Assembly: GCA_049273855.1 (NCBI GenBank) | Contig: JBASRN010000239.1 | Coordinates: forward strand, 1-64,000 | Direction: 5' to 3' | Length of the DNA: 64,000 nt | Source of the DNA: Onstottus_B sp049273855 | GTDB taxonomy: Bacteria > Acidobacteriota > Blastocatellia > UBA7656 | In this document: positions 47,142-55,143 of the stretch, piece after piece | Position numbering within the stretch: position 1 is the stretch's first letter | Layout of the letters: each line of letters opens with the position of its first letter | Notes under the pieces: model-generated | What the model was told of the DNA's origin: nothing | Seen by the model: the letters and a program-made list of their open reading frames with translations, nothing else | The model's database searches: none | Program-made: the position numbers and the translations under genes

Positions 47142-48734
47142 ATGATGAGCAGTGATACTCTCGATATGAGATCGTTCACTCGGTTGATGAAGGGCTTAAC
47201 ATTGTTTTCCTTCACAACCGTTATGCTGACGAGCGCGGCGATCAACGCGATTGCTCAGACTTCGCCCGCCCGGCAGTTTCCGACAGCTAGTAAACCACCG
47301 GACTCATCAGCCAAACCTCATGCCCAACCCAAGCCGGAATCAACCTACCAGCCGATCACGCTCGGCGGCGTGACGTTTTCAGGAAACCTCCGCGTGCGCC
47401 TTGAAAGTTGGGATTGGTTCGACACTCCGGCAGCCGACGGCGATTACACATTCGGAGCGGCGCAGCTCAGGCTCAGTCTCAGCCAGAAAAGGGAGAGACT
47501 CGACTGGCAGGTAGAAGGCGAGTTTCCCTGGCTGATCAATCTACCCAGGCACGCCATCGCGCCATCGCCTGAGGGACAGCTTGGATTTGGGGCGTCGTAC
47601 TTTGCGGCGAGTGGAACAAAGGACGCGAGCGCGATTCTCAAGCAGGCTTTCGTGCGTTTCAAAGGGTTGGCCGGGGACAAGGCCAGCAGCTTGCGCGTTG
47701 GCCGGTTCGAATTTGTCGATGGCGCGGAGGTCACGCCTAAAGATCCGGCGCTTGCAACGCTCAAGCGAGACTCGATCGCGCACCGGTTGATCGGCACGTT
47801 CGGATTCACTCACATCGGCCGCAGCTTTGACGGCGTACAATACGTCCGCAACACCGACGACTCGAACTTAACTCTGCTGGGCGCTCGCGTAACCGAAGGC
47901 GCGTTTCAGTTGAACGCGAACAAAGAGATGGATGTTGATTTCTACTACGGAGCATTCACAAAGCCGCTCGCGGGTAAGGCCGCACAAGGCGAACTTCGAG
48001 CCTTTGCGCTGCACTATCACGATGGTCGAGGAGCACCAAAGACTGACAACCGGCCCCTCGCGGTTCGCGCGGCTGACCGCGATAGCGTTCGATTGACCAC
48101 CGTAGGCGGGCACTACATCAACGCGGTCAAAGCCGGGACAGGCACGGTTGATTTTCTTTTTTGGGGCGCGAGCCAATTCGGAAGTTGGGGCGCTCTCGAT
48201 CACCGCGCAGGAGCCGTTGCAGCGGAGGCCGGTTACAAATTCTCAGTCAAGACCAATATCTGGATTCGAGCGGGTTATTTTCGCAGCACCGGCGATGGCA
48301 ATCCCGCGGATCGCGATCACACCACTTTCTTTCAAGTGCTTCCCACGCCGCGCGTCTACGCGCGATTTCCGTTTTACAACTTGATGAACAACGAAGACGT
48401 GTTCGCGCAGCTCAGGTTGAAGCCTCACCCTCGCGTGTCGCTTCGCACCGACGTGCACTACGTGAGACTCAGCAATGCAAGAGACCTGTGGTACGTCGGG
48501 GGCGGGGCGTTTCAGGATAAGACGTTTGGTTACGTTGGCCGTCCAGGCGGTGGGAAGAAGGGTGTGGGAACCGTGTTCGATCTGAGCGCGGATTTCAACG
48601 TCACTCAAACCACGGTATTGACGTTTTACGCTTCGGCGGTGCGAGGTGGCGGAGTGCAGGCCTTCATCTATCCGACCGGCGGCAGTAATCCTGCCGCTCG
48701 GTTCGCCTATTTTGAACTAAGCCAGCGATTCTAG
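47142..48734 (+). CDS. alginate-export-type outer-membrane porin
   Basis: A 530-residue exported beta-barrel (signal LFSFTTVMLTSAAINAIA). The body is a run of alternating-hydrophobicity strands with ITLGGVTFSGNLRVRLESWD and the terminal Phe (FAYFELSQRF) typical of outer-membrane porins; overall it looks like the alginate_export family, whose members transport anionic compounds. In a nitrate locus it may admit nitrate or release nitrite, which is inferred only from position. GAGG lies upstream of the ATG. It is followed by the hemerythrin genes. Confidence 0.8.
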   Translation: MMSSDTLDMRSFTRLMKGLTLFSFTTVMLTSAAINAIAQTSPARQFPTASKPPDSSAKPHAQPKPESTYQPITLGGVTFSGNLRVRLESWDWFDTPAADGDYTFGAAQLRLSLSQKRERLDWQVEGEFPWLINLPRHAIAPSPEGQLGFGASYFAASGTKDASAILKQAFVRFKGLAGDKASSLRVGRFEFVDGAEVTPKDPALATLKRDSIAHRLIGTFGFTHIGRSFDGVQYVRNTDDSNLTLLGARVTEGAFQLNANKEMDVDFYYGAFTKPLAGKAAQGELRAFALHYHDGRGAPKTDNRPLAVRAADRDSVRLTTVGGHYINAVKAGTGTVDFLFWGASQFGSWGALDHRAGAVAAEAGYKFSVKTNIWIRAGYFRSTGDGNPADRDHTTFFQVLPTPRVYARFPFYNLMNNEDVFAQLRLKPHPRVSLRTDVHYVRLSNARDLWYVGGGAFQDKTFGYVGRPGGGKKGVGTVFDLSADFNVTQTTVLTFYASAVRGGGVQAFIYPTGGSNPAARFAYFELSQRF

Positions 48735-48759
48735 GCGCATATCGGGAGCAATCGTTCGA

Positions 48760-48930
48760 ATGTCAATTAAGCAACCGAGCTTTCTTTCCTTGCTCGAAAT
48801 ACATGAGCGCTTGAACGAGATGCTTCTCTTGCATCAGGAAGCACTGCTGGCGCTCGACATCGATCTCGCGCTAGAAGAAGGTATCATTGTACGGAGGAGA
48901 CTATGCCGATCACGATTGGTAAGAAGATAG
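48760..48930 (+). CDS. short hemerythrin-like remnant or small protein
   Basis: A 56-residue frame reading FLSLLEIHERLNEMLLLHQE then ALLALDIDLALEE. This resembles the first helix of small hemerythrin-like proteins, but the metal-binding remainder is missing and the last ten codons overlap the next gene. It may be a truncated copy with a still-open start. GGGAG lies about 11 bases before the ATG. Confidence 0.4.
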   Translation: MSIKQPSFLSLLEIHERLNEMLLLHQEALLALDIDLALEEGIIVRRRLCRSRLVRR

Positions 48931-49472
48931 AGAGCGACTATTCGAACCCGCTGGGCTTGCTCAGCGATTGTCACCGGCGCATCGAGCAGTTTCTTGACGT
49001 GCTTATCAGGGTCACCAGCCAGGCACGAGGCGCCCGTCTGAACGAAGACCAGCGTCAGGCGTTGGAAGTTGCGCTTCGCTATTTTCGCGAGGCCGCTCCG
49101 AAGCACACGCTCGATGAGGAAGAGTCATTGTTCTCCCGTATGCTCGCGTCTACGGACAAGCGAGCGCGCTCGGCAATAGCTTTACTTGACGAGTTACACG
49201 CCGATCATGAGCTTGCAGATGCGGGCCACGCGGAAGTAGAAGCGCTCGGGAGCCGATGGCTTTCGGAGGGCGTTCTGTCGATCGAGTCGACTGATCGTCT
49301 CAGCGAGCTGCTCGACCAGCTTCACTCGACGTATCAAAGACACATCACCATTGAAGACCATCAAGTCTTTCCACTCGCGGGCCAGATACTGAGCGCCTCT
49401 GACATCGCCAGCGTTGGGCGCGAGATGGCAACGCGACGCTCAATCGACCTGAAGCGCTTGAAAAGTAGCTGA
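48903..49472 (+). CDS. hemerythrin HHE-domain protein 1
   Basis: A 189-residue helical protein with HHE motifs: CHRRIEQFLDVL, KHTLDEEESLFSRML, HADHELADAGHAEVE and HITIEDHQVFPLA. These His and Glu residues bind a di-iron centre. Members bind oxygen or nitric oxide or protect iron-sulphur clusters. GGAGGAGACT precedes the ATG. With the next gene it forms a pair downstream of the porin, fitting nitrosative-stress defence during nitrate respiration. Confidence 0.88.
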   Translation: MPITIGKKIESDYSNPLGLLSDCHRRIEQFLDVLIRVTSQARGARLNEDQRQALEVALRYFREAAPKHTLDEEESLFSRMLASTDKRARSAIALLDELHADHELADAGHAEVEALGSRWLSEGVLSIESTDRLSELLDQLHSTYQRHITIEDHQVFPLAGQILSASDIASVGREMATRRSIDLKRLKSS

Positions 49473-49497
49473 GCCTTTCGTCGGGAGCGGACAACCC

Positions 49498-49998
49498 ATG
49501 ACAACTTTATCCCGGCGTCACGATAGTCTTATCCCGCTTTCTCGCGAGCATCAGTACGCGTTGATGTTGTGCCTGCGCATCCATCGAGGATTGATCGAGC
49601 ACGGCCCGGATACAAACTGGCTTCAGATGAAAGCCGGCCAAGCGGTCCAATTCTTCGACGGTGAACTGGCGACCCACTTTAAAGCTGAAGAAGAGTTCTT
49701 GTTTCCGCCGATGCGCGAGCTTTCGGGCGCTCCGCAGATCATCGACGAGCTGGTTGTGGAACACGGAAAGCTGAGGGGGCTCATCGATCGGTTGCGCCAG
49801 ATTGAACGTAGCTCGCTCGCGTCTACGCTAAAGGAATTCGCCGACACTTTGGAGGCGCACATTCGCAAAGAGGAGCGCGAGTTGTTTCCGATCTACGAGC
49901 AGCAAGCATCGCCGGAGACAATCCTCCGCGTCGAGCGCGCGATCTTCAGTCTGATCGGTTCGGCGTCCCAGCCTCGAAACCCGGAGTTGTTGAGGTAG
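49498..49998 (+). CDS. hemerythrin HHE-domain protein 2
   Basis: A 166-residue protein: LIPLSREHQYALMLCLRIH, FFDGELATHFKAEEEFLFPP, LVVEHGKLRGLIDRL and AHIRKEERELFPIYEQ give the four-helix di-iron pattern. It is related to but clearly distinct from the preceding protein. It begins 25 bases after that gene and is probably cotranscribed. Possible NO or oxygen binding, or iron-sulphur repair like YtfE, is inferred from family. Confidence 0.88.
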   Translation: MTTLSRRHDSLIPLSREHQYALMLCLRIHRGLIEHGPDTNWLQMKAGQAVQFFDGELATHFKAEEEFLFPPMRELSGAPQIIDELVVEHGKLRGLIDRLRQIERSSLASTLKEFADTLEAHIRKEERELFPIYEQQASPETILRVERAIFSLIGSASQPRNPELLR

Positions 49999-50243
49999 GC
50001 CCTCTGAATGAAATGCGGCGTAAGAGACGGTTCATGGTCACTTGGTTCCCGCCAGGCTGCGGACTGTACTACTCAGAGTAAGAGGCCCTTTGCGGTCTTC
50101 GGAAAAGAATTGTTACAAGATTGACACAAAGCAAAGCGGCTGCCGATTAGCCCTGTCAGCTCCGGGGTCGTTACAGCGTCGGTCATACCGTTTGCGGTTC
50201 AATCAAGATGATCCGAGTGTGCGAACTGGCCAGCCACCTCCGA

Positions 50244-50594
50244 TCACGCACTCGGGTTCGAATCCAGCGGCGTCGTGCGCTCGCCCCGACCATGAAGCCC
50301 TTGGCGGAATCTTTCCCGTTCCTCGGGCGTCATTTGTTCCCAGCGCTCAGCCATTCGCCGCCGAACATTGGAGCGAGGAGAGCCGCCACCAAGACCAAAG
50401 CCCCCGAACAGGATCCGGCAGAGAGCCAGCAGTCCGAGAGCCTGCCAGAAGGTGATCGGCCGCAATCCAAACAACGCCGGCGCCAGCCAGTTCCACAAAA
50501 GCATCACCACTTCGCCGCCGATCCAGCTGAAGATCACCATCCCCAGGATCACCAGTGGAGCTATCCAAATTAGTTTCTTTAGTCTCTTGCTCAT
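50244..50594 (-). CDS. small membrane protein downstream of the ECF sigma gene
   Basis: A 116-residue protein with two membrane helices (LIWIAPLVILGMVIFSWI, ALGLLALCRILFGGFGLGGG) and a cytoplasmic charged tail containing RMAERWEQMTPEERERFRQG. That tail motif is shared with several small regulators and periplasmic chaperone-like proteins. It begins 11 bases after the sigma gene stop; this position suggests a sigma-associated role, perhaps as anti-sigma factor, but it lacks a recognised anti-sigma motif. Confidence 0.75.
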   Translation of the reverse strand: MSKRLKKLIWIAPLVILGMVIFSWIGGEVVMLLWNWLAPALFGLRPITFWQALGLLALCRILFGGFGLGGGSPRSNVRRRMAERWEQMTPEERERFRQGLHGRGERTTPLDSNPSA

Positions 50595-50604
50595 GTTGTG
50601 TTCC

Positions 50605-51195
50605 TCACTTCTTCATAAACTCGTCGTAAATGCTCTGCAATCGTTCGCGCAGATGAAGCACCGCGTAGCGCTTGCGCGAGAGTAGGGTGTTGACGTTTAC
50701 GCCGCTTTCTGCCGACAACTCTTTAAAGCTGCGCCCCTCCAGTTCGTGAGCGACGAATACTTCACGCTGCTCTTTGGGCAGTTCGTCGAGCGCAAGTTCC
50801 AGCTCATCAAGAAGCACGTTGCGGACGTAGAGCGCTTCCGGCCCGGCATCGGGCGATGGCAACAGATCTTCGATCCGCACCAATTCGCCGTCTTCGTCCC
50901 CTGGTTTATTGTGCGCTGGGTCGCTGAACGCCTCCGGCTTCTTCTTGCGGAAGAGGTCCGTGATGCGATTGCGCGCGACGCGAAAAAGCCAGCCGGTCAC
51001 GTGATCAATCGGCATCAGCAGGCGATTGGCTTCCACCAGCTCGTAGAAGACCTCCTGCAGGATGTCCTCGACGTCTGAAGGGTCGGGCACGCGCCGGCGG
51101 ATGAAATTGCGCAGCCGAAATCGTTCTTCCGCGATGATTTCGGAGATTTGACGGTCTTGCTCGGTCATCGAGGTATTGCTCGGCAGCTCATTCAT
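50605..51195 (-). CDS. ECF-type RNA polymerase sigma factor
   Basis: About 196 residues with sigma region 2 (EERFRLRNFIRRRVPDPSDV, EDILQEVFYELVEAN, VTGWLFRVARNRITDLFRK) and region 4 (LDELPKEQREVFVAHELEG, SFKELSAESGVNVNTLLSR). An acidic linker (KPGDEDGELVRIEDLLPSP) separates them. The first codon is uncertain: ATG 51195 or 51168, neither with a strong ribosome site. Likely controls envelope or stress genes together with the small membrane protein encoded after it; targets are not evident. Confidence 0.88.
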   Translation of the reverse strand: MNELPSNTSMTEQDRQISEIIAEERFRLRNFIRRRVPDPSDVEDILQEVFYELVEANRLLMPIDHVTGWLFRVARNRITDLFRKKKPEAFSDPAHNKPGDEDGELVRIEDLLPSPDAGPEALYVRNVLLDELELALDELPKEQREVFVAHELEGRSFKELSAESGVNVNTLLSRKRYAVLHLRERLQSIYDEFMKK

Positions 51196-51441
51196 CCAAT
51201 ACTGTAGACGAATGGCGGCGGGAAATATTGTAGGGGATGTGAATCGGCGAAACCGGGGTGGGTGCCTCTGGGAGGTAGCAGTGTGAATCAGAAAGAGCCG
51301 AAGCAGAGTTTTCCCAGAGTGAACTGGCGCGTCGAGTAAGCGGTTGAGGACCAGGCCCGCAGGAGCAATGAGCCGGGTCGGCCGCATATGACCGTTGCGG
51401 CAAGCTGGACAGCGCGTGAGCGAGACACCGGTCAGTGATTG

Positions 51442-51847
51442 ATAGAGGGCGAGCCGTCTTGCGCGGATCAACTGCGTCAAACTGACTCTTACTCCAAACA
51501 TATGCCGAGCGTGGGCTCCGGCGTCGCCACTCGTCAACTAGATTCCGATTGTCTTTTCGCTCGCCTCTTCGATCCGGGTACTCAGGGTCCGGCGTAGTGT
51601 TGGGCAGGAACTTAGTGCGGCCCCCGCCAAACACGACCTCAGGACCATTTCCATGGGCAAATTCGATCAACTGCCGGGCAATGTCCGGGAATCCACTCTG
51701 CCTGGCGGCTGGCGGCAGGTCGGCAGTAGCGCCAGCTATCTGTGCCTTGCGCAACTCCTCCAAGATCGCCTCGTACATCGGGCGGTGGTGAAATCGCTTT
51801 TCTTCGCTTGTGAAGATCGTGATCTTCTTTCCGCTAATGCTCTCCAT
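51442..51847 (-). pseudogene. DUF190 start joined to an internal alkaline-phosphatase fragment
   Basis: From ATG 51847 the first 40 or so residues (KKITIFTSEEKRFHHRPMYE, EELRKAQIAGATA) are the start of a DUF190 protein, normally encoded beside crcB. Near 51720 the same frame switches to alkaline-phosphatase sequence (FPDIARQLIEFAHGNGPEVV, FGGGRTKFLP, DPEYPDRRGERKDNRNLVDE, YVWSKSQFDAVDP), lacking the phosphatase ends and active-site serine. After about 51442 the frame continues as unrelated residues. This is a deletion or recombination junction; the product is very unlikely to be either protein. Confidence 0.72.
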
Positions 51848-51858
51848 ACCACGTGCTC

Positions 51859-52395
51859 CTAATCGTGACTTCCAGGCTGTCGAATGGGCTGCGCCGCTTG
51901 ATCCTGTACCTGAAGGAGCTCTTGTTCAACAGGTCCATCTTGAGTGCTAGCGCTGGTCGGAGTGCTGGGCACCCACTTGATTCCTCTTGAAATGATCTTC
52001 TCTCCAACAATGGCGGGCGCGCTAATCTCACGCGCCAAGGCTATCCCGCCCCAGACGGCCAGAAAGCCCAGCATCAGGCTAACTATCACGTTCATAAAGC
52101 CGCCTATGCCGCCACCAGTCTCCAGCAGGCGAAACGTCTCGTACTCGAAAGTCGAGAACGTGGTGTACGCTCCCACGAACCCAACTGCGACCCCGAGCCG
52201 CCAGTTAGGATGAATGTTTAGTCGCTCGGTGACCAGCGTCAGAAAGAATCCAATGATGAATGAGCCGGTGACATTGATTATTAGTGTCCCCAGGGGAAAG
52301 CGGGTAGGGAATCGCTCACCAATCAGGCTGGAGAACCAGTAGCGCGCAATCGCTCCCAACGCTCCGCCAAAGGCAACAACCAGATATCTCGTCAA
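51859..52395 (-). CDS. crcB: fluoride ion channel CrcB/Fluc
   Basis: A 178-residue membrane protein exporting fluoride. Four helices with the Fluc hallmarks GGALGAIARYWFSSLIG, TLIINVTGSFIIGFFLTL (the fluoride-pore Asn) and GFVGAYTTFSTFEYE (pore Phe residues). TTG at 52395 is taken as start because GGAGG is 6 bases before it. The C-terminal tail beyond ALAREI is about 50 residues, longer than usual and Gln/Pro-rich. A fluoride riboswitch lies 130-180 bases upstream, confirming the role. Confidence 0.93.
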   Translation of the reverse strand: MTRYLVVAFGGALGAIARYWFSSLIGERFPTRFPLGTLIINVTGSFIIGFFLTLVTERLNIHPNWRLGVAVGFVGAYTTFSTFEYETFRLLETGGGIGGFMNVIVSLMLGFLAVWGGIALAREISAPAIVGEKIISRGIKWVPSTPTSASTQDGPVEQELLQVQDQAAQPIRQPGSHD

Positions 52396-52521
52396 AACCA
52401 ACCTCCAAGCCTGAAATCGCACACAACTAACCGCAGGTCTGTTGGTGCTGACTATGTTACGGTCCAGGTGGATAAGAGGTAATTAGGAAACCCCTACCTC
52501 GCTTCACCCGGGCCGTGAGCT

Positions 52522-52619
52522 AAAGTAGGAGTCATTGACTGCTCGCGCAGCGGTTTGGGTGGACTCCACCACCACGATATAACACTAGAAGGGTACCGTT
52601 CCCCCCGCAACGCTGTCAA
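52522..52619 (-). promoter_or_regulatory. fluoride riboswitch (crcB motif) with promoter
   Basis: On the minus strand a TTGACA (52619-52614) stands 18 bases before TACCCT (52595-52590). The RNA then reads GGTGGTGGAGTCCACCC, AAACCGC, a short GC hairpin, and TCAATGACTCCTAC (52538-52525). The terminal ATGACTCCTAC and the AACCGC pseudoknot strand are the conserved core of the fluoride aptamer. Downstream GAGGTA...TACCTC could form the switching hairpin. Confidence 0.85.
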
Positions 52620-52686
52620 TATATCCATTGAGCGCACGCACAGCGTAGGATCACCTTCTAGCTAAGCGCTGGTACGCTCGTGATTC

Positions 52687-52989
52687 CTAGCGGCGCGACT
52701 CGTCATTCGCGAATTTCTTTTCGTTCTTCAGCCAATCCCAATTTGCCCGAAGGAGTCCACATACTGAGACGACCACGAGGCACCAGAGCCACAACTTGGT
52801 TCTGCCCTCCGACAATAAAGGTCCAGACAGGTGAAACAGCTCGTGCGCAACGATCATACCGATGACTGCGCTACTAGTGATCGTGAGATTGGTGAGAACG
52901 AGACCATTGAGAACTAAGAATCGTAGATAACCGTCGGCGCGGATCCTCTCCCATTTCTCTCGCTCGCTGAGACTCACGTTCGTCTTCAC
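52687..52989 (-). CDS. small membrane hypothetical protein
   Basis: About 100 residues with two hydrophobic segments (LVLTNLTITSSAVIGMIVAH, LWLWCLVVVSVCGLLRANW) separated by a short loop. GTG 52989 is chosen for the AGG 6-7 bases upstream; an upstream reading to 53061 adds non-conserved residues. No family recognised. It is divergent from the MerR remnant and stands alone. Confidence 0.6.
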   Translation of the reverse strand: MKTNVSLSEREKWERIRADGYLRFLVLNGLVLTNLTITSSAVIGMIVAHELFHLSGPLLSEGRTKLWLWCLVVVSVCGLLRANWDWLKNEKKFANDESRR

Positions 52990-53119
52990 AGGAGACCTCA
53001 ATGCAGGCCATTTATTATAGCGGAAGTCGCAGATGAACGAGCCTTCCCCCTCGCCGGCCATCCCGCCTACCCGCCCCGTTTATTCTTTCCGTTGAGTCAT
53101 CCAATGAGCAATTTTGCGC

Positions 53120-53151
53120 TTGACCTTGGAGTTAGCTCCAAGGTGTAGATT
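53120..53151 (+). promoter_or_regulatory. MerR-type promoter-operator
   Basis: TTGACC (53120-53125) and TAGATT (53146-53151) are separated by an over-long 20-bp spacer that holds CCTTGGAG-TTAG-CTCCAAGG (53124-53143), a perfect 8-bp dyad. This is the classic MerR arrangement, and it lies just before a truncated merR-like gene. Confidence 0.82.
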
Positions 53152-53177
53152 CCTCGATAGCTCGAAAGGAGTAGCCG

Positions 53178-53309
53178 ATGGCGAGTGCATTAAGAATAGG
53201 CGAGCTAGCGTCTGCAGCCGGTGTTACTACCGATGCAGTGCGCTATTACGACAGGCTCAAGATACTGCCACGGGAATCTCATCAAGCGACTTGGATGAGT
53301 GCTGGCTAA
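53178..53309 (+). pseudogene. truncated MerR-family regulator (DNA-binding half only)
   Basis: ATG 53178 with AAGGAGTAG upstream gives ALRIGELASAAGVTTDAVRY then YDRLKILPRES, the MerR helix-turn-helix and first wing. After codon about 31 the sequence stops matching and ends at 53309, total 43 residues. The break coincides with the end of the antisense arsC remnant, so the rest of merR was removed by a rearrangement. Confidence 0.75.
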
Positions 53310-53490
53310 GGTCGTAGCCGAGCTCGCTCATAGCTTCAATAGCTTTCGGGTTCACCTTACCTGATGGCCGCGAGCCAGCGCTCTATGCGTCGACCCTTCC
53401 TGCGCCATACATTCGTGCGAAAGCCTCCGCCATCTGACTACGATTAGAGTTTTCGACGCAAACAAACAGAATCCGCTTAGGATTTGTCAT
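53257..53490 (-). pseudogene. truncated arsenate reductase (ArsC, LMW-phosphatase type)
   Basis: Frame from ATG 53490: RILFVCVENSNRSQMAEAFA (P-loop CVENSNR), then GAGRVDA, a TAG at 53385-53383 where Tyr is expected, then SAGSRPSGKVNPKAIEAMSE, LGYDLSQHSSKSLDEIP, after which it runs into antisense merR sequence near 53270. It therefore has both a nonsense codon and a lost 3' end. It follows arsR by 11 bases, so it was once the arsRC operon partner. A second, intact arsC lies at 54226. Confidence 0.78.
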
Positions 53491-53501
53491 AGGCAAGACT
53501 A

Positions 53502-53888
53502 TTAAGTAGAAAGATAACTTGCCGGTCTCGGTGCTCCCTGTAGTTGAATTGGAGGGTCCGGCGCACAGAACGCGCTGACCAGGCGTCCGCGATCCCGCTG
53601 CATCTCTTTGTCTTCGGCCAGGCAAGCTCGAACCTCACTGAGGACTCTCGCGGCGTGTGGATTCGCCGGCTCGACGATACGATAGTGCATCCATTTGCCT
53701 TCCCGGCGCGCGCCAACGATGCCCGCCCGCCGCAGGTATGCCAAGTGGCGCGAGATTTTGGGCTGACTCTCTCCAAGTATTTCAACGAAGAAACAAACGC
53801 ACACTTCATCATTCCCGATAAGGTTGAGCAAGCGCAGACGCGTCTTGTCAGCCAGAGCCCGCAGCAACTTGTCCATATCGAACTTCAT
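53502..53888 (-). CDS. arsR: ArsR-family metalloid-responsive repressor
   Basis: A 128-residue winged-helix repressor: LLRALADKTRLRLLNLIGND, metal-site CVC in NDEVCVCFFVEIL (the ELCVCDL motif of arsenic sensors, with the Asp replaced by Phe), recognition helix QPKISRHLAYLRRAG and wing REGKWMHYRI. ATG 53888 (MKFDMDKLL) is preferred; a GTG at 53927 is possible. It is divergent from the ars genes on the plus strand, with the shared operator expected between 53890 and 54008, where ATATTCG and CGTATAT form an imperfect inverted repeat. Confidence 0.88.
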   Translation of the reverse strand: MKFDMDKLLRALADKTRLRLLNLIGNDEVCVCFFVEILGESQPKISRHLAYLRRAGIVGARREGKWMHYRIVEPANPHAARVLSEVRACLAEDKEMQRDRGRLVSAFCAPDPPIQLQGAPRPASYLST

Positions 53889-54008
53889 TTTGTCTTTGGC
53901 CACGCCGTAGATTCTAGCAGCGAACACATATGCCTTGCATTATGTATCGCGCGATCCTTATACTGCCACATATTCGGACAGGCGTATATAAGCAAAAGAG
54001 AGGAGATT

Positions 54009-54233
54009 GTGAACGCCTCAACGCAGCACAGGCTGGTATGGGGAGGGCTGAGATTCTTTCTCGGCCTCGCGCAAATGTGGCTTGCGATCGCTGGCTTAAC
54101 CCTGTTGGTCATCGTCGGTCTACGAGCGGTTACCATTGTAGTTGTAATCGCGTCGACCGTTGCGACGGTCATCAGCCGATTGCTTTATCGAGGTAGACCT
54201 GACCCCAATCTTGAAGGAGAGAAAAGTGAATGA
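54009..54233 (+). CDS. small membrane protein at the start of the ars operon
   Basis: GTG 54009 with GAGGAGATT directly before it gives a 74-residue protein with two hydrophobic helices (FFLGLAQMWLAIAGLTLLVI, AVTIVVVIASTVATVISRLL). Its 3' end overlaps the arsC start by 8 bases, which supports real, coupled translation. No family is recognised; small membrane proteins of this kind occur in several ars loci. Confidence 0.7.
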   Translation: MNASTQHRLVWGGLRFFLGLAQMWLAIAGLTLLVIVGLRAVTIVVVIASTVATVISRLLYRGRPDPNLEGEKSE

Positions 54234-54714
54234 GGCAAGGCGTGTTCTATTCCTTTGCACATGCAATTCAACCCGCAGCATCTTTGCTGAGTATTTGCTC
54301 AGGAGGATTGGTAAGGGCCGCTTTGAGGTTTACAGCGCTGGCAGCCAGCCAACTGGCAAAGTGAATCCATTCGCCGTTCAGGTTTTGGCAGACTCATATA
54401 ACATCGATGCCAAAGACGCTCAGAGCAAGTCTTGGGAAGAGTACGAGGAACTAGAGTTTGATTTTGTCATAACGGTCTGCGACAACGCACGCGAGTCGTG
54501 CCCGGTTTGGCCTGGCCAGCCCATCATTGCTCATTGGGGCGTTCCCGATCCCGCGCTTGCGATCGGCACACACCAGGAGATACTTCGGCAGTTCAGACAA
54601 GCAGCTATGCACCTTCAAAGACGTATCGAGTTGTTCTGCTCGCTTCCGTTTGAAAAGCTCGATCGCCTCAAACTCGAGAAGCTTACTCAAGACATAGGAA
54701 AGACCCGCGAGTGA
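54226..54714 (+). CDS. arsC: arsenate reductase, low-molecular-weight phosphatase type
   Basis: A 162-residue enzyme that reduces arsenate to arsenite. P-loop Cys-x5-Arg is CTCNSTR in VLFLCTCNSTRSIFAEYLLR; further family marks are VYSAGSQPTGKVNPFAVQ, ITVCDNARESCPVWPG and HWGVPDPA. GTG 54226 has AAGGAGAG upstream. The C-terminal 40 residues are longer than in the shortest members. Coupled to small membrane genes on both sides (8-base and 4-base overlaps). Confidence 0.9.
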   Translation: MNEARRVLFLCTCNSTRSIFAEYLLRRIGKGRFEVYSAGSQPTGKVNPFAVQVLADSYNIDAKDAQSKSWEEYEELEFDFVITVCDNARESCPVWPGQPIIAHWGVPDPALAIGTHQEILRQFRQAAMHLQRRIELFCSLPFEKLDRLKLEKLTQDIGKTRE

Positions 54715-54857
54715 AACTCAAAGAGTGGTGGCGGAGCCTCGACTCCACAGAAACCAGGTTAATGATTTTCATCATCGTCGCCCTGCTTGGTTACGCCGTT
54801 TTTTGGGTCCTGTACTTTCTGGGTTTTCTACCTTATCTAGATCTGCCGGAACGATGA
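54711..54857 (+). CDS. 48-residue single-helix membrane protein
   Basis: GTG 54711 overlaps the arsC stop as GTGA. The product is KLKEWWRSLDSTETRL, then one hydrophobic helix (IFIIVALLGYAVFWVLYFLG), then FLPYLDLPER. The overlap and composition support it as a real coupled gene of the ars operon. No family known to me. Confidence 0.6.
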   Translation: MKLKEWWRSLDSTETRLMIFIIVALLGYAVFWVLYFLGFLPYLDLPER

Positions 54858-55143
54858 AGCCGGTGCACCGGATCGGTGCTGAAGGTTCCGGACAGCCCTT
54901 CCGCCAGGCAGGGTTCAGGAATTGGACGGATGCTCAGGTCAAGCTCGAATCGCGGAAGCGTGGGATTTTCCGGGCTCGTTGCGGGAAACTCCGCTTTGGG
55001 CGTAGCCACATCCGTATGGGCTCAGTCCGGATCTCTTGATTCCAAAGGGTTTCGAGTGACGCGCCCTCCCGGCGTCACATTTGCTCAAGCATATGTATAA
55101 GTATTTAGCGCGAGCATAGTGAGCGCTGGCGAAGGGGGATGCG

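Noticed and set aside
50255..50275. GGGTTCGAATCC, a perfect tRNA T-arm loop
   Set aside because: No acceptor, D or anticodon arm can be folded around it, and it lies in the 3' codons of the small membrane gene.
54854..55100. Short ORFs after the 48-residue ars gene
   Set aside because: One begins with an ATGA overlap, but composition and lack of any motif give no support; two frames compete over the same bases.
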